A stretch of DNA of 64,000 nucleotides from Lantana camara (GCA_037501455.1 CM074861.1:100479001-100543000), one strand, 5' to 3'. Positions 24,466-35,885 are shown, counted from the stretch's first letter. Notes: generated by a model from the letters alone, not told the origin. Numbers and translations: made by a program.

Positions 24466-24490
24466 TGAGGAGGACGAGGATGATGATTAG
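22980..24490 (+). pseudogene. CACTA transposase C-terminal part (DUF4218/DUF4216)
   Basis: Exons about 22980-23041, 23131-23442, 23529-23625 and 23708-24490 join in phase. The first carries YRWMYPFER and the second KNRSKVEGSICNTYL, both typical of the DUF4218 region. The last carries DUF4216 features: SGVFVKGDGLSEFYGILQEV, CHWFD and DPFILAQHAFQVYYV. The C-terminus is an acidic run of about 45 residues encoded by a GAGGAC hexanucleotide expansion (about 24415-24485). The N-terminal transposase-associated and catalytic domains are absent, so this is a decayed or internally deleted TNP2-type gene. Confidence 0.85.
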
Positions 24491-25484
24491 AATATTGTAC
24501 TTCTACAAAGGTCTTGAATAGAAATCTCGGGCTTGTCATGTTATGATTTGGTAATGGTCTTCTTTCCTTATGAATTTTCCTTATGATTTAGATGAAATTT
24601 TTTGGAATGAATTTTAGTAATCCGATTATTTTGTGAAATGAATTTTGGTTTACTGACCGTATTTTATTTTGCTGAAAATGATTTGAATTGAATTACCTTG
24701 CTCTGTTTCACCTTTGATGAGAGCCTAATTCTATGTTGCATGTTATTATTTATCTTTTTCATGAAACTGTATGTTGGAGCAATAACATATTTGTCAATAA
24801 AGTGTTTTTTTATTTTTATGATGTTTGTCAGAATAGTTTTGATATTTATTCTCTGTGTGATCCTTTTCATTCAGGTGAAACAAGTTTGCATCTATGTTAC
24901 TGTCATAAATTTCAAAGTACAAGATATTGGATCTTGAAGGATGACACTTCAGGTATAATTTTTCTATTGAACAACTACTGTAACCTTTTCTTAATAGAGT
25001 CTTGAATTTATTGGGGTCATTTTGTTTTTCTTTTTTTGGATTTTATTGTAGGCTTCCTCGGCTAATGAATTCACAATATCCGTCAACCGTGTCATGTAGA
25101 GTCTAATGGGAACCTTTTTGGTATGTGATTGTATATTGTTTCTGTCTATTTCCTTAGTGATGGTTTCATGATGAAATATTTCTGACTTTTTGATGGTTGT
25201 TAAAGTAATTTCTTCTTTGGGATAAGATTTCATGGATAAGTTGTGAGGTTTTTCTATAAATGTTGCTCATTTTAATGTATTTGTAGACATTGTTAATTAT
25301 TTCGGTGAATGATTTATGAATTATTGGTATATTTGTTTATGGATTTAAATTTGTTGTTGGCATATTCATTTATGTTTTATTGTTTTTGTGGTGAATACAG
25401 GTTTAAATTATAATTTTTTGAAAAAAAATATAGGGCCATTTTTTTTGTAATTGAATTTGCGAAATATTAAATTTTAATTTGTTT

Positions 25485-26034
25485 ATATTTTTGCAACCGA
25501 AATTCGGTTGCAAATAATTATAAAAAAATAAAAAATCATTTTCCATTTGCAACCGAACATCGGTCACGAAATCAATTAATTTTTTCTGATCGTTTTTGCA
25601 ACAAAGAATTCGGTTGCAATATTCGGTTGCAAATTAATTAAATAAAGCCTAATAAATTATTTTTTGCAACCGAATTTCAGTTGCAAAATTGGTTAACATT
25701 TTAAATCAAATTTGCAACAACAAAGTTCGGTTGCAAATTGTAGTTGCAAAAATTACTTGCCACGTCAACTTTGCAACCGAATTTTCTATTACAAAAGTGG
25801 TTTCGGTTTTGCAACCGAAAATTCGGTTGTAAAGTGACGTGGCTTACATGCCACGTCTGCGACATCCCGTAACCAAAATTCGGTTACTATTTCGGTTGCA
25901 AAGATCGGTTACTAAAGTTTACAACTAGGGTTTTTGCAACCGAATATTTCGGTTGCAATTCTGTTGCTAACCACTATTTTTCGGTCGTAAAGGGTCCTTT
26001 TTCAGTTGCAAATCCGGTTGCAAAAGCCATGTTT
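25485..26034. repeat. CACTA right subterminal repeat cluster
   Basis: The motif TTTGCAACCGAA and its complement TTCGGTTGCAAA recur at least a dozen times, mirroring the cluster at 17880-18480. Confidence 0.8.
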
Positions 26035-26047
26035 TCTAGTAGTGTAG

Positions 26048-26797
26048 GTCTTTCATTTCAAACTTTCTTGATAGGTTCCTTTGGAGGTTGGCCATCTTCT
26101 CAGTGTCGTTCCCAGTTATCACCATATCATCAACATAGATAATCAGCAGAGTGATAAGATGTCCTTTCCTTTTAATTAACAAGGAGTGATCTGAGTTGCT
26201 CTGACTATATCCGTACTTATTCATAGCTAGGGTGAACCTCCCGAACCAGGCTCGCGATGACTGTTTGAGCCCATAGAGAGATCGTTTCAATCTACACACC
26301 ATATTCTGACTCCCATGTTCTTCAAATCCAGGTGGAAGGTCCATGTATACTTCTTCCTCGAGATCACCATGTAAGTAGGCGTTCTTCACGTCAAACTGAT
26401 GTAGGCGCCGTTCACAGTTGATGGCTGTAGATAGTAGAATTCTGATGCTGTCAAGTTTTGCCACTGGTGAAAAAGTTTCCGTGTAGTCGATCCCATAGGT
26501 CTGGGAATAGCCCTTAGCTACTAGTCTGGCTTTGTACCGTTCAATCGTACCATCTATCCTATGTTTGATACTGTAAACCCACTTACAACTAACAGATCGT
26601 TTCCTTGCCGGAAGTGGGCATATCTCCCACGTATTGTTTTTAGCCAGGGCTTTGATTTCTTCCTCCATAGCTTATTTCCATAGGTGCTTTTCCGTGGCTT
26701 CCTTGGTGGTCTTTGGAGTATCCTGAGAGTAGACAGCATGGATGTAGGCCTGGAGTTGGGGTGAGGAGTTGGAGTCCATATTGTGAACCACTGGATA
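26048..26797 (-). pseudogene. Copia reverse transcriptase, N-terminal part
   Basis: The frame starts in the linker (SSPQLQAYIHAVYSQ), crosses a stop next to 26668, and continues through NNTWEICPLPARKRSVSCKW, KNAYLHGDLEEEVYMDLP, LKRSLYGLKQSSRAW and the catalytic IIYVDDMVITG. It ends at KDL, where the CACTA element interrupts it; GGLRYFLG on the far side (17866) continues the domain. On the 5' side it is cut by the Mutator-like element at 26798. Confidence 0.92.
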
Positions 26798-29700
26798 GGG
26801 ATGTAAACGAGCCGAGCCGAGCTTTAGCATTTTTGGTTGGTTCGGGCTCGGGCTCGCACTTAAAATTACTGGTTCGGGCTTGTCTCGCGAGTCAACGCGC
26901 CACAGATAGGGTAGCTCGGGCTCGGGTTGCGAGCCTTGAAGCAGTTTGCAAGAAAGAAAAAAACAGGCTAACACCACCAAATTGAAAAGCCTTTCCATGC
27001 ATTTTTTCTGCCGCGGGCAAACTCTAAGATAAACATTAATAACTAATTTTACGATGAATCTCATACATTTAACAGCAACGATATTGAAGGCGAAAAAAAT
27101 TAAACAATTTTCTATACACCCAAAAGTAAAAAAATGAACTTTTAAATTTGTATTCAACTAATACAGATCTGATAAGAAAAATAACATAGCGATCCAAATC
27201 CCGTCAATTTGTTGAAGGAAAACCAAAAAAATATTGTAGATCTGAACATTAATTTTAGATCTGACCTATTCTTACACAGATCTCAACTAAAATTTAAAAG
27301 TCTGACCTATTCTTGTATAGATCTTAACTAAAATTTGTAGATAATAGTGGAGGAGATGCCTATGGAAGCTTCATGCTGCGGGTGATTGTGACGCCCCGTC
27401 CGATCATTCGTACAGGTATGACACCACGAGAGTGTTTACTTATGCATTTACGTGAATTACGTCTTTATTATGTGTCTTAATTTCCAACTAGGATTTGATT
27501 ATGTGGTTTAAATTGATTAAAGTGCATACTTGGAATTTTATGATTTGACATGATTTGTACCTTGCATGAATTTAATTTAAATGTTGGAGTTGAATTGTAA
27601 AATAGGACTTGGGCCTATTTCCAATTTTGGGAGTTTTGGACCTAATTTAAATTAGGTAAATTAGGGTGCGTTTGGAACCGATATGAGCTCGGGAATTCGA
27701 ATTCGAATTCCGACACCACCATTGGACTCGATTCGGTGATTCGGATTCAATGGGGTTTATTTCATATTTTTCGCAAGCCGTTTGGACATTAAACCTTTTA
27801 AATTTGACCTATTGGGCCAAAAGTCACTTATTTGAGCTCAAACCCTAATGAAACCTTTAGCCACCCTATATATACATTGAAACCCTAACCTAGCCTCTTT
27901 TCAAACTTCATTTCACACAAATCATATCATCCATGGAGAGCTTCAAAGGAGAATGAAGATCTAGGAATTTTCCACACTTTCAAGAGCTCATATCTCTCTC
28001 GTTTCTTCATCATTTCAAGAGCCAAGGTAAGCAACGATTTTTCCTTGATGTGAATTTCATTTCTATCTTTGAATCTTGAGCATGAATATGTGTTCTCCAT
28101 GATCTATTTGTATATATTTATTCACGAAATTGTCGGATACATATTGTAAATAATGTTGGATGCTAATTAACCTAGGCTCGGAATTAAATACCTTGATTGT
28201 GTCGTCTTCTGCCACGAAATGAAATCCGAATAGTTTCGGTTGCTGGGAAATAAATTTCATAAAGGAAGAGTTTGAATTCTCGAATTAATGCCAACACTTT
28301 GTATTAATAATGATAGAAGTAATGATTCCTTGGAAATGGAGAATTTAGATGTGAAATGCAACCTTCAGTTCTTTTCGTGGGTGAGCTTCTTGTATTTAAT
28401 AATTAAAAGATGCACAAAAATGAAATTGAAGGCTGCGTGAGTTAACGCCCTACCTAAACATTAAGATGCACAATAATGAAATTGAAGGCTGCGTGAAATG
28501 GTGCCTGGAGGGACGTGATGATTTGCTTGGGATTTATTTAAACATGGCTTGTGAGTGCTTACCTTGCTACGTTCCGCTTCCGTGGCTGCTACTGTTTAAT
28601 ATGGTTTTAAATGAAATGCTTCGGTTGTGGAGTGTATTCGTTAATAAAAGCCTAGAATTAAAGTCAACATGCCAACATCACGTTAATTTTGGGATTGAAA
28701 TTTTGGATAGCTTTTTATATGGTGCCTTAATTTCATTAATTTGGGTATTGAATTCTCTAATTTAAATTATCAATGCATGCCAACGTATCTAATTAATAAT
28801 AGAGGTAATGATTGTTGGAATTGAAAATGTAGTCCGCCACCATCACGTTACCTGTTGTTTCCATTTCATTAAATTGTTGAATTCAATGGGAACTATTAAT
28901 TCACGCCATTAATTAATATTGAACACATTAAATATGAATTGATTCCTTGTTATCGTAATACATGCATCCATTGTTAAACACGAGAATGAATTTGAAAAGG
29001 GTAATGAGCCTCGATCTCTTCTTTTTATTATTATTTGATTTCGTTCATCAAATACGAATATTATTTTAATGTTAAAATGCATTATTTTTAAATGTTAATG
29101 ATACATATATATTTAGGTGGTAGTGTGATTATAAGTTCTAAATATGGAAATGAGAATTCTAGGCAACCCCTGCTTATTTTCTTTGATAGCATTAATGTGT
29201 TGTATCTATTTTCTATTTTTTTAGAGTAATTGCTATTATGATCTGACTTGGTTAATTATCGAAAGTGTTAGAATATCTTTATATGTTATAAATGTGTTTT
29301 TTAACCTTAAGAATGATATGAACTGAGATTGTTTATCTTAGCTTTTGGGTTGCTTTGTGTATTATATGTTATGATATTACTTTAATTATGCTCTAAACTC
29401 TAGTACTTCATGTTAATTGTATAATTTATTATAAATACATGTCTTATGCTATGTTACGTGACCTATGTGATACATATCATTCCATAATACATTTCATACA
29501 TGATGTTCTATGTTGCCGTGCGTCTTACTTGGTTCATATAAAGTTTAAGTTTGGGCTTCTGTATGTCTCGTTACAGAGTTTGGTGGTGCCGGTGAGCCGG
29601 AGGTTTAGAGTGTTTGGCCCTTCACACTCTCAGACTCTACTATCACAAGGTGAGGTTTAGGATTTTGTATAGTTATGCGACTTATGGCCTTTATATGTCG

Positions 29701-31672
29701 ATTTCTACCCTTGCATGCGAGTATATCCTACTATAAATACGTATGTGTTGGATATGATATGTTTATGATCTTGCGTGCGTCCTGCGTGGGTGGAGGTCAT
29801 GAGGCTTAAAGTTCCATCGCGTAGGGATAAAATATATAAACCCGTTTTTGAAGCATATGTAAGCTATTTTGGGAAAACAGTTGTGTTTTAATTCTGTAGC
29901 GAGATTGCCATGAAAGATTGGCGTATGTTATGTGATGATCTGTTCTGTTGTGGATCCAAGGAGCTATGGGATAGACAGCCCTGGAACGGTATAGGGCCGT
30001 CAGGGATCAGTCTGTGTGTAGTTCCATTTAAGATATCCTCACGCGACCCGTGTTGTAGGGAAGGTGCGGTATCTTGAGCCTTCGCCTAAGGCCGGGGAGG
30101 ACTCTTGTGGGTTCGCTACCCCTTGAGGGTGAGTCTATTTTAGACGGTTTATTCTCGATGGTATGGGGACGGTACATCTCCTCCATCGTTGGTGTAGAGG
30201 ATGGATTTATTTTTGATTTATGTTCTGAGGAGTAAAGGTTGGAAGCTCGTACTCGCCGAGCATGTGTTCTATTTTGTTGTGGAGTTATGAATCGGGATAG
30301 AGTCTTTCTGGAAAATGGTTTTTAAACTTATATATCTATCTTTTTGGGTACTTTTGGAAATGTCCTTGGTATGCAACTCCTATCCCCGGTTCATGAGTCC
30401 ATCCTTTTATTCTGTGCTATGCCATTTATATATATATATATATTGTGGGTGTGCGTTAGCCCCCTCACTCGGTCAAGTTGACTGACCCCTCATTTAAACT
30501 TTTAGTTGCAGGTCTGTTGTCATTTGCTAGGCGGGAGTGAGTCCTTTGTGTTGCACTTCGTCGGTCTAGCCTTTCTAGTTGCATTTGTCTTTCGTACACT
30601 TTACTTATGTCATGACTTGTAGACTTGAGATTATACTTTATCTTTCGGTAGCCCTGCGTGGCATTCGTATTCAGCCCTTTGTGGCATTTGATGATATTAC
30701 GTTATGTTGATCAGATATTCGGGACTAGGTATCTATGCTAGTTGAACCCGTCACCTGTTATGCTTGTTGATATTCGGAACTAGGTATCTATGCTAGTTGA
30801 ACCCGTCACTTGTTTTGAATGTTGATTTAAATGCTTCCGCTATCTTGCTTGAATGTTTAATTTGCTTCTGCGCTCTGAGTTTTCTTGTGTTAGATCCGCC
30901 TAGCATAGTGTGTGTGTTTGTCTCCCGTTCGCTCGGGTTCGGATTCGGGCATGGGCTTCCATTTCATGACCGGGTCTGGGTCATAGTGCGGGGGATGTGG
31001 CACTTATCCGTTTGGGGTGTTACAGTGATGGATAAAGCGGGTGGATCTACAAAATGGTGGCGCTGTGACGAGATGGTAGCGTTATGGTGGGAGGTGCCGC
31101 GAGACGGTGATGAGATGGTGACGTGATAGTGTTTGGCGAGGTGTGTTGCGGAGTTGAGCTGCTGCAAATAGAGGGATGGACAGGTTTAGGTGATTAACGG
31201 GGGAGGTGATGGCCGCCGACGAGAAGCATGGTGGCGGATGGTAAGATCTGAGTGGGGAGGCGGCTGGATTGGCGTGAAATGGAGCTAGGTATTCAGAATG
31301 TTTAGGATTTGAAGAAATGGTTTTAGCTGATTAATTAGGTTAGTTTGATGCATGTATATATTTTATATATATATATAATATATTTATTTATTTTTTTGGT
31401 CAATATATATAATATATATTTATAGTTTGATATATATATATATATAATATATTTTATTTATAAATATATATATATATATATATATAATATTATATATATA
31501 TATATATAGCTCGCGAGCCGACTCACGAGCCACAAGCTGTGAAAGACGTGGCTCGGGCTTGGCTCGCAGGATCCACGAGCCGAACCACGGCTCGGCTTGA
31601 CTCGCCAATTTCGAACCCAAGCACGATCTTTGCCCGAGCAGGCTTGGCTCAATTACATCCCTACCACCGGAT
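26798..31672. mobile_element. Mutator-like non-autonomous element, 4.9 kb
   Basis: It begins GGGATGTAAACGAGCC and ends GGCTCAATTACATCCCT, so the tips are inverted, and both sides extend into long imperfect GAGCC/GGCTC-rich arms. The copia codons around RYPVV are duplicated on both sides: ACCACTGGATA (26787-26797) and ACCACCGGATA (31673-31683), an 11-bp duplication with one mismatch. The length is near the Mutator range, but classification is tentative. The interior holds a 3.6-kb solo LTR and no recognised transposase. A (TA)n tract sits at about 31361-31508. Confidence 0.7.
27387..31024. mobile_element. Solo LTR of a large LTR retrotransposon (3.6 kb)
   Basis: It begins TGTGACGCCCCG and ends GGGGTGTTACA, a pairing common in plant Ty3/gypsy LTRs, with exact 5-bp duplications GTGAT (27382-27386, 31025-31029). 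No second LTR, primer site or pol motif was found inside, so it reads as a solo LTR left by unequal recombination. Two short tandem duplications lie inside: a ~65-bp module near 28404-28500 and a ~55-bp module near 30716-30815. Gypsy origin is inferred from the termini only. Confidence 0.75.
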
Positions 31673-31683
31673 ATCTGGTGCTG

Positions 31684-32804
31684 CTTGTTCGTTCTGGGAT
31701 GTACCTGCTTGGTGGAATGCCTCTATTCTTTCTAGGAGGTAGAGTATATGTATTATGTATGGAATCAGAGGATTCAGTATTACTAACCTCAGGAATATTC
31801 GGTGCCGGGGGCTGATCTTCTGAGGTGGGTAAGAGAGATGGGTCTTCGCCTGCTTCGCTTGCTCGGTGCTCAGGCTGTGGTGTGTATTCATGCAACGGTT
31901 CTAACTCTCCGCACATCCAATCCATTCCCTCGTTTCTGACCTTCTCCCCCTGAGGGAATGAAGTGGAAGTCGTCTTGAAGTAGTATTCTGTTTCCAGGAA
32001 ATCCACTTCCATAGTAATATAGTGACAATTACCTGTTGGATCATAACAGTGGTAACCCTTCTGAATGGGATTGAACCCAAGGAAAACACATCGGACTGCA
32101 CAAGGATCGAGTTTGGTCCGTAAGTGTTTCGGGGTGTGAACAAAAGCAACACATCCGAAGATACTGGGTGTCAATAGGAGAACTGATGCGATTGAATGGA
32201 ACCGTCTGAGTGTGTCCAGGGGTGTATCATACTGTAGGGCTCGTGTGGGTAGCCTATTCATAACATACACAACTGTAGAGACAGCCTCGACCCAGTAAGA
32301 TGTAGGTACGTGGGCCTCAAACAGGAAGACCCGAGCACTTTCCAGAATGTAGCGATTCTTTCGCTCGGTCACGCCATTCTGTTGGGGAGTATGAGGGCAG
32401 GTGGTTTCTTGAATAACCCCATTCTGAGAACATAAGCCCTATAGATTTTGATTGATGTATTCTCCTCCATCATTGTTGCTTCGCAAGACTTTGATCGAGG
32501 TGGAGAATTGAGTTTGAATCATTTGGAAGAAGTTTCTGATTATGCTTGGGCCATCAGATTTGTGTTTGAGAAAGTAAACCCACGTGAATCTGGTACAATC
32601 GTCAATAAACAGGATAAACCATCGAGAACTCGAATTCACATGATTTGGGACAGGTCCCCAGACATCAGAATGCACCAACTCAAAAGGCAAATTTGTTTTA
32701 TTTTCTGAACTTGAAAAAGTACTTCGATGACTTTTAGCTAGTACACAAGTTTCACAATTCAAAGAACTTGAAGCAGAAATTAATTGTGGAAACAACTGTT
32801 TCAT
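31684..32804 (-). pseudogene. Copia integrase, broken
   Basis: The zinc-binding and core regions are present: CETCVLAKSHR, SDVWGP, FIDDCTRFTWVYFLKHKSD, then SNNDGGEYINQNL, a TAG at 32439-32441, and after it HTPQQNGVTERKNR. The usual SDNGGE signature is altered to SNNDGGE, which disturbs the second catalytic Asp. The C-terminal part (FGCVAFVHTPKHLRTKLDP) and linker run to the Mutator-like insertion. A further TAG at 32808-32810 separates it from the upstream GAG-pre-integrase motif LWHRRLGHPS. Confidence 0.9.
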
Positions 32805-32807
32805 ATA

Positions 32808-33300
32808 CTACAGAGAGGGATGTCCCAATCGTCGATGCCATAACCATAATTGCCTGTGACTACTTCCGTGAGCCAAAAAACTTGAACCCGTTTGTGAGAT
32901 ATCTCCGATAAAGTATAATCCATCTCTCTCAGTACCACGCCCAATGATCGTCCCGATACGAATATCCTGTAAGAGGCAGAATGAGGGAAACATCAGCATA
33001 GTGCAATTAGGTTCTTTAGTAAGCCGGCTAACAAACAATAATTTTGTAGTAAGGACAGGAACAACGAGACATTGAGATATTCAATTTTGCTGACAAAGAA
33101 ATATTCCCCGCCCCAATAACAGGATAAGAGTGCCCATTTGCATTTATCACAGTTGCTCTTTGAGGGACGATAGAGAACCGGATGTCGTGGGTGGAGTTAG
33201 TCTTGTGGTCCGTGGCTCCTGAATCAATTAGCCACTCACTCGAAGTTGCACATTTGTTCACTTGACTAATTAAATTTTGATCCAACCCAATCCCATCATT
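32808..33300 (-). pseudogene. Copia aspartic protease and GAG-pre-integrase region
   Basis: SSEWLIDSGATDHKTN is the retroviral-type protease active site in copia form, at about 33215. The frame is lost near 33035-33100, and the GAG-pre-integrase segment (LWLWHRRLGHPSL) continues in another frame. Both parts are needed for polyprotein maturation, so this copy cannot make an active product. Confidence 0.88.
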
Positions 33301-33375
33301 TTTATTTCAGCACTTTTCCTAGTCCATTTTCCTCACCAACCGGCCCAACTCTTTCCTCCATTTTATTCCCACCGT

Positions 33376-34640
33376 CTAGCCCAACAAGCCCATCTCCCAA
33401 TTTGTTTTTTTCCAAAGCCCATACATTAATGCCTCATTATCACACTTTAGGGTTTCAGTATGTTGTTTCTTACCAAATTCAGAGTTGCTGCTACCCTTAC
33501 CAACATTCGATTCGTCGCCATGGTGGTTGAGTGAAGCGTGGCTAGCGCTGGTGGCGCTGTCGGCCCGGAATCCCTGTGCTACCGCTGCTCGCCCCGCCGC
33601 CACTTGCTTTGCCTTTCCAGTGGTCTGAGCGTCGCCACCATAGTTTTGTGGTGATTTGGTGACGCTACTCGTAACCTGATTAGCCCGACCGGCCGGTGGC
33701 CAGGGAGAGCCGCCACTGTTCGGATTCCCTGCTCCCTTCTTCTTTGCCTGATAATCTGACCACCACTCTGAGTAGCCTATCACCTGGAAGCAGCCTTCTT
33801 TGGAATGTTTCGTTCCCCCACAAACTGAGCATTTCTGATTTGGGCCGTGACCGGACTTCTTTCTCGGATTCTTGTTGTCGCGGGATGATGAGCCCGTCTC
33901 TGACCACATCTTGGCCACCACACCGACGCCACTGGAGAGAGGTTCTGCCATCGCCGTGAGTCGTCGATCCTCTCGGCGGACGGCATTATATGCTTCTTCC
34001 AAGGTGGGTGGCTTCTGTGCCCAGAGTAAATCCCTCTTTATCGGGTCGAATTTTCCATCTAATCCCCACAAGAACGCGAAAATGCGATTTTCCTGTTTTT
34101 TCAGATTGTAAGCTTTTCGGTCATCGTTACACTTCATTGTTTGAGGTTGTCGGTAGTCGATCTCCCTCCAAATTCCTTGAATGGTTCGGTAGTACTGATC
34201 AACGGACATATCGGCTTGATTAGTTTGATATGCCCGTTGCTTCAGTTCATAGAGTTTCAGTTGTCACCTCCGTCATGGTAGGTGACTTCGATCTTTTCCC
34301 ACAATTCCTTCGCGTCGGAGCAGAGGATGAATTGTGCGGTGATCTCGGGTTCCATTGAGTTGAGTATTAGGCTTCGAACAGATCCATCCGTCTATTCCCA
34401 AGCTTCGCATCCGGGGTCGTCTGGATCGGGGGATACCGTTTTCCCGGTGATGTATCCCATTCGTCCTTGCCCAAGTAGAACCAATTGAACTGTTCTTGAC
34501 CATATTGCGTAATTGTTATCATTGAGTTTGATGTTGATGGCTGTGGTGTTGGTTGGTTCCGGCTGCTTTTGCCGGAGGAGTTCAACGAATTACGCAAGTA
34601 GTTCTGTCGGTATTGGGTTTGATTTGGTGGGCGAGGCCAT
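33376..34640 (-). pseudogene. Copia gag with zinc knuckle, broken
   Basis: The frame starts at an ATG at 34640 (MASPTKSNP) about 50 nt inside the primer site. It reads INIKLNDNNYAIWSRT with in-frame stops at 34590-34592 and 34392-34394, then shifts frame near 34263. The C-terminal half (33376-34209) is open and includes SVDQYYRTIQGIWREIDY, FLWGLDGKFDPIKRDLL and the CCHC knuckle CSVCGGTKHSKEGC. The order matches the copia capsid protein. It ends near the protease without a clean junction. Confidence 0.9.
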
Positions 34641-34687
34641 TGGTACGTGATGAGCAAGGTATTCGATCTTTTATTGAATCGAAACCC

Positions 34688-34699
34688 GCTCTGATACCA
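34688..34699 (-). other. Copia primer binding site
   Basis: On the minus strand the 12 bases directly inside the 5' LTR read TGGTATCAGAGC, the complement of the 3' end of initiator-Met tRNA, the usual primer of plant copia elements. Confidence 0.9.
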
Positions 34700-34915
34700 T
34701 ATTGAATGTAAGAGAGTTGAGAGTTGAGAGTAAGGTTGAGAGAAGTCATTGTAATGTTGGTATTCTGTATTCTATCGTAAGAACTGTACAAAGATTACAA
34801 GAATAAATAATAGAGAGACCCTAATCAACAGCCTAAATTACGCCACCTATACAAGGGAACTATGGATATTACAAATCCTTTCCAAATATACAGAGATTTT
34901 CCAATATCTTCAACA
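34700..34915 (-). repeat. Copia 5' LTR (216 bp)
   Basis: On the minus strand it begins TGTTGAAGATATTGG and ends ACATTCAATA. It matches the 3' LTR across its length except for 8 extra bases near 34710-34725. Confidence 0.93.
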
Positions 34916-35050
34916 GTTTCTACTTACTCTTCTCCTATTCACCTCAGCGTACATCTCCTCAATCAATGGTTTCCGCAAACGAACATGAGCATTGAGCATT
35001 TATAAACCAATTCGAAACCTAGCCATGATACGGTATATATATGCCTTTTG
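34916..35050 (-). pseudogene. ATH1 pseudogene, 5' part of the last exon
   Basis: It aligns with 36716-36850, the start of the ATH1 last exon that encodes the end of the homeodomain (VSNWFINA). Compared with the intact gene it carries a 7-bp insertion after NWFINA (AATGCTCAATGCTCATG in place of AACGCTCGTG, minus strand), which shifts the frame. This break lies outside the copia insertion, so the copy was already dead or is dead independently. Confidence 0.85.
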
Positions 35051-35640
35051 TGTATATATTTTGAACTGCAGTAAAATTATGTATATATAGAGATGATACA
35101 AGGATGAAGGACGGTTTGATCGTTGTATTATTGTCCCCAGTCCGAATCCGGAAGGACGGGGGCAGATATTGGAATCTCACGAAATCTCTAGTTAAACTAA
35201 TATCTTTAAATAAAAAATTTTATAATGTGTGCATAATTATCAATGATAAATAAATTATATTTTTAAATTTTTTGGTGCTTTTTTTTTTTTTTTTTAAGTT
35301 TTTTTTTTCTTTTTTTAACACACACCCCAAGTGGTCAAAGGGATTCAAACCCGAGTCATTGCTTATTGTTCTTTGACGGTATGTTTTGTAGATGGAACTC
35401 TTTAAGTGTTTGTAGGTATTAAATTTATTTATTTTCTTTTGTCCGCAATATACTAAGTTGAAGGTATCCATTTTACACTAATTATTCTGGAATCGATATT
35501 TATATCATCAAACACTTAAAAAATATAAAATGTAAAAAAATAAGATTGTTTATATTAGTTTTTGTCTTTTTAGATGTTTAAAAACATTTTGTAATTATCT
35601 CTAACGATAAAGGGTTGTCTTAAATTCAGATGTTCTAAGA
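35051..35640. other. Spacer, nothing recognised
   Basis: AT-rich DNA with a T15-type run near 35280. No gene, RNA or bounded repeat could be supported. Confidence 0.4.
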
Positions 35641-35885
35641 CCTAAGACCTAAGGCTTCAGATGCTCTCTCCGCCCAAGCCGAATACCCCCAGCCGGTTCC
35701 ACCGGGTAAGGCCAGGAGCTGTTTTGGGGAATCATGGGGCCTTACAACTTCAGGGGAGATTATTTTTTTTTTTTTTCTGAAATCGAATGATCGATAGAAT
35801 CGATATTTCATAGAAGATAAATCCATCCTGTATCCCTTACTTGCCAGCTTGATCCCTTGTCTCATCACATTCAAATGTTCTAATT
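35641..35885 (-). other. Possible inserted foreign fragment, organelle-like
   Basis: The segment is more GC-rich than its surroundings and is bracketed by imperfect repeats (ATTCAGATGTTCTAAGACC before, ATTCAAATGTTCTAATTAGA after, each followed by ACCTAAGGCTTC). On the minus strand an open frame contains SMKYRFYRSFDFRKKKKI. The composition resembles plant mitochondrial DNA, but I cannot name a source gene. Confidence 0.25.

Larger units (their letters stand above)
17867..26044 (+). mobile_element. CACTA (En/Spm-type) transposon, 8.2 kb, non-autonomous
   Basis: It begins CACTACTAGAAAACATCG and ends CATGTTTTCTAGTAGTG, a terminal inverted repeat of about 17 bp with the defining CACTA tip. It is flanked by the 3-bp duplication TAG (17864-17866, 26045-26047). 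Both subterminal regions are packed with TTGCAACCGAA motifs in both orientations. Inside are a C-terminal transposase remnant (22980-24490) and a captured p23 co-chaperone fragment (21585-21752). I see no catalytic Transposase_21 (TNP2) region, so it should depend on a relative elsewhere. It sits in the copia reverse transcriptase gene. Confidence 0.95.
16785..34915 (-). mobile_element. Ty1/copia LTR retrotransposon with nested insertions (18.1 kb)
   Basis: The element has LTRs at 16785-16992 and 34700-34915, exact 5-bp target duplications GTTTC (16780-16784, 34916-34920), an initiator-Met-type primer binding site (minus strand TGGTATCAGAGC, plus 34688-34699) and a polypurine tract (minus TTGAGGGGGAG, plus 16993-17003). 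Its genes run on the minus strand in the copia order gag, protease, integrase, reverse transcriptase, RNase H. Without the CACTA and Mutator-like insertions it would be about 5 kb, the usual copia size. It is defective: gag, protease and integrase carry stops and frameshifts, and reverse transcriptase is split. It interrupted an ATH1 pseudogene. Confidence 0.95.
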
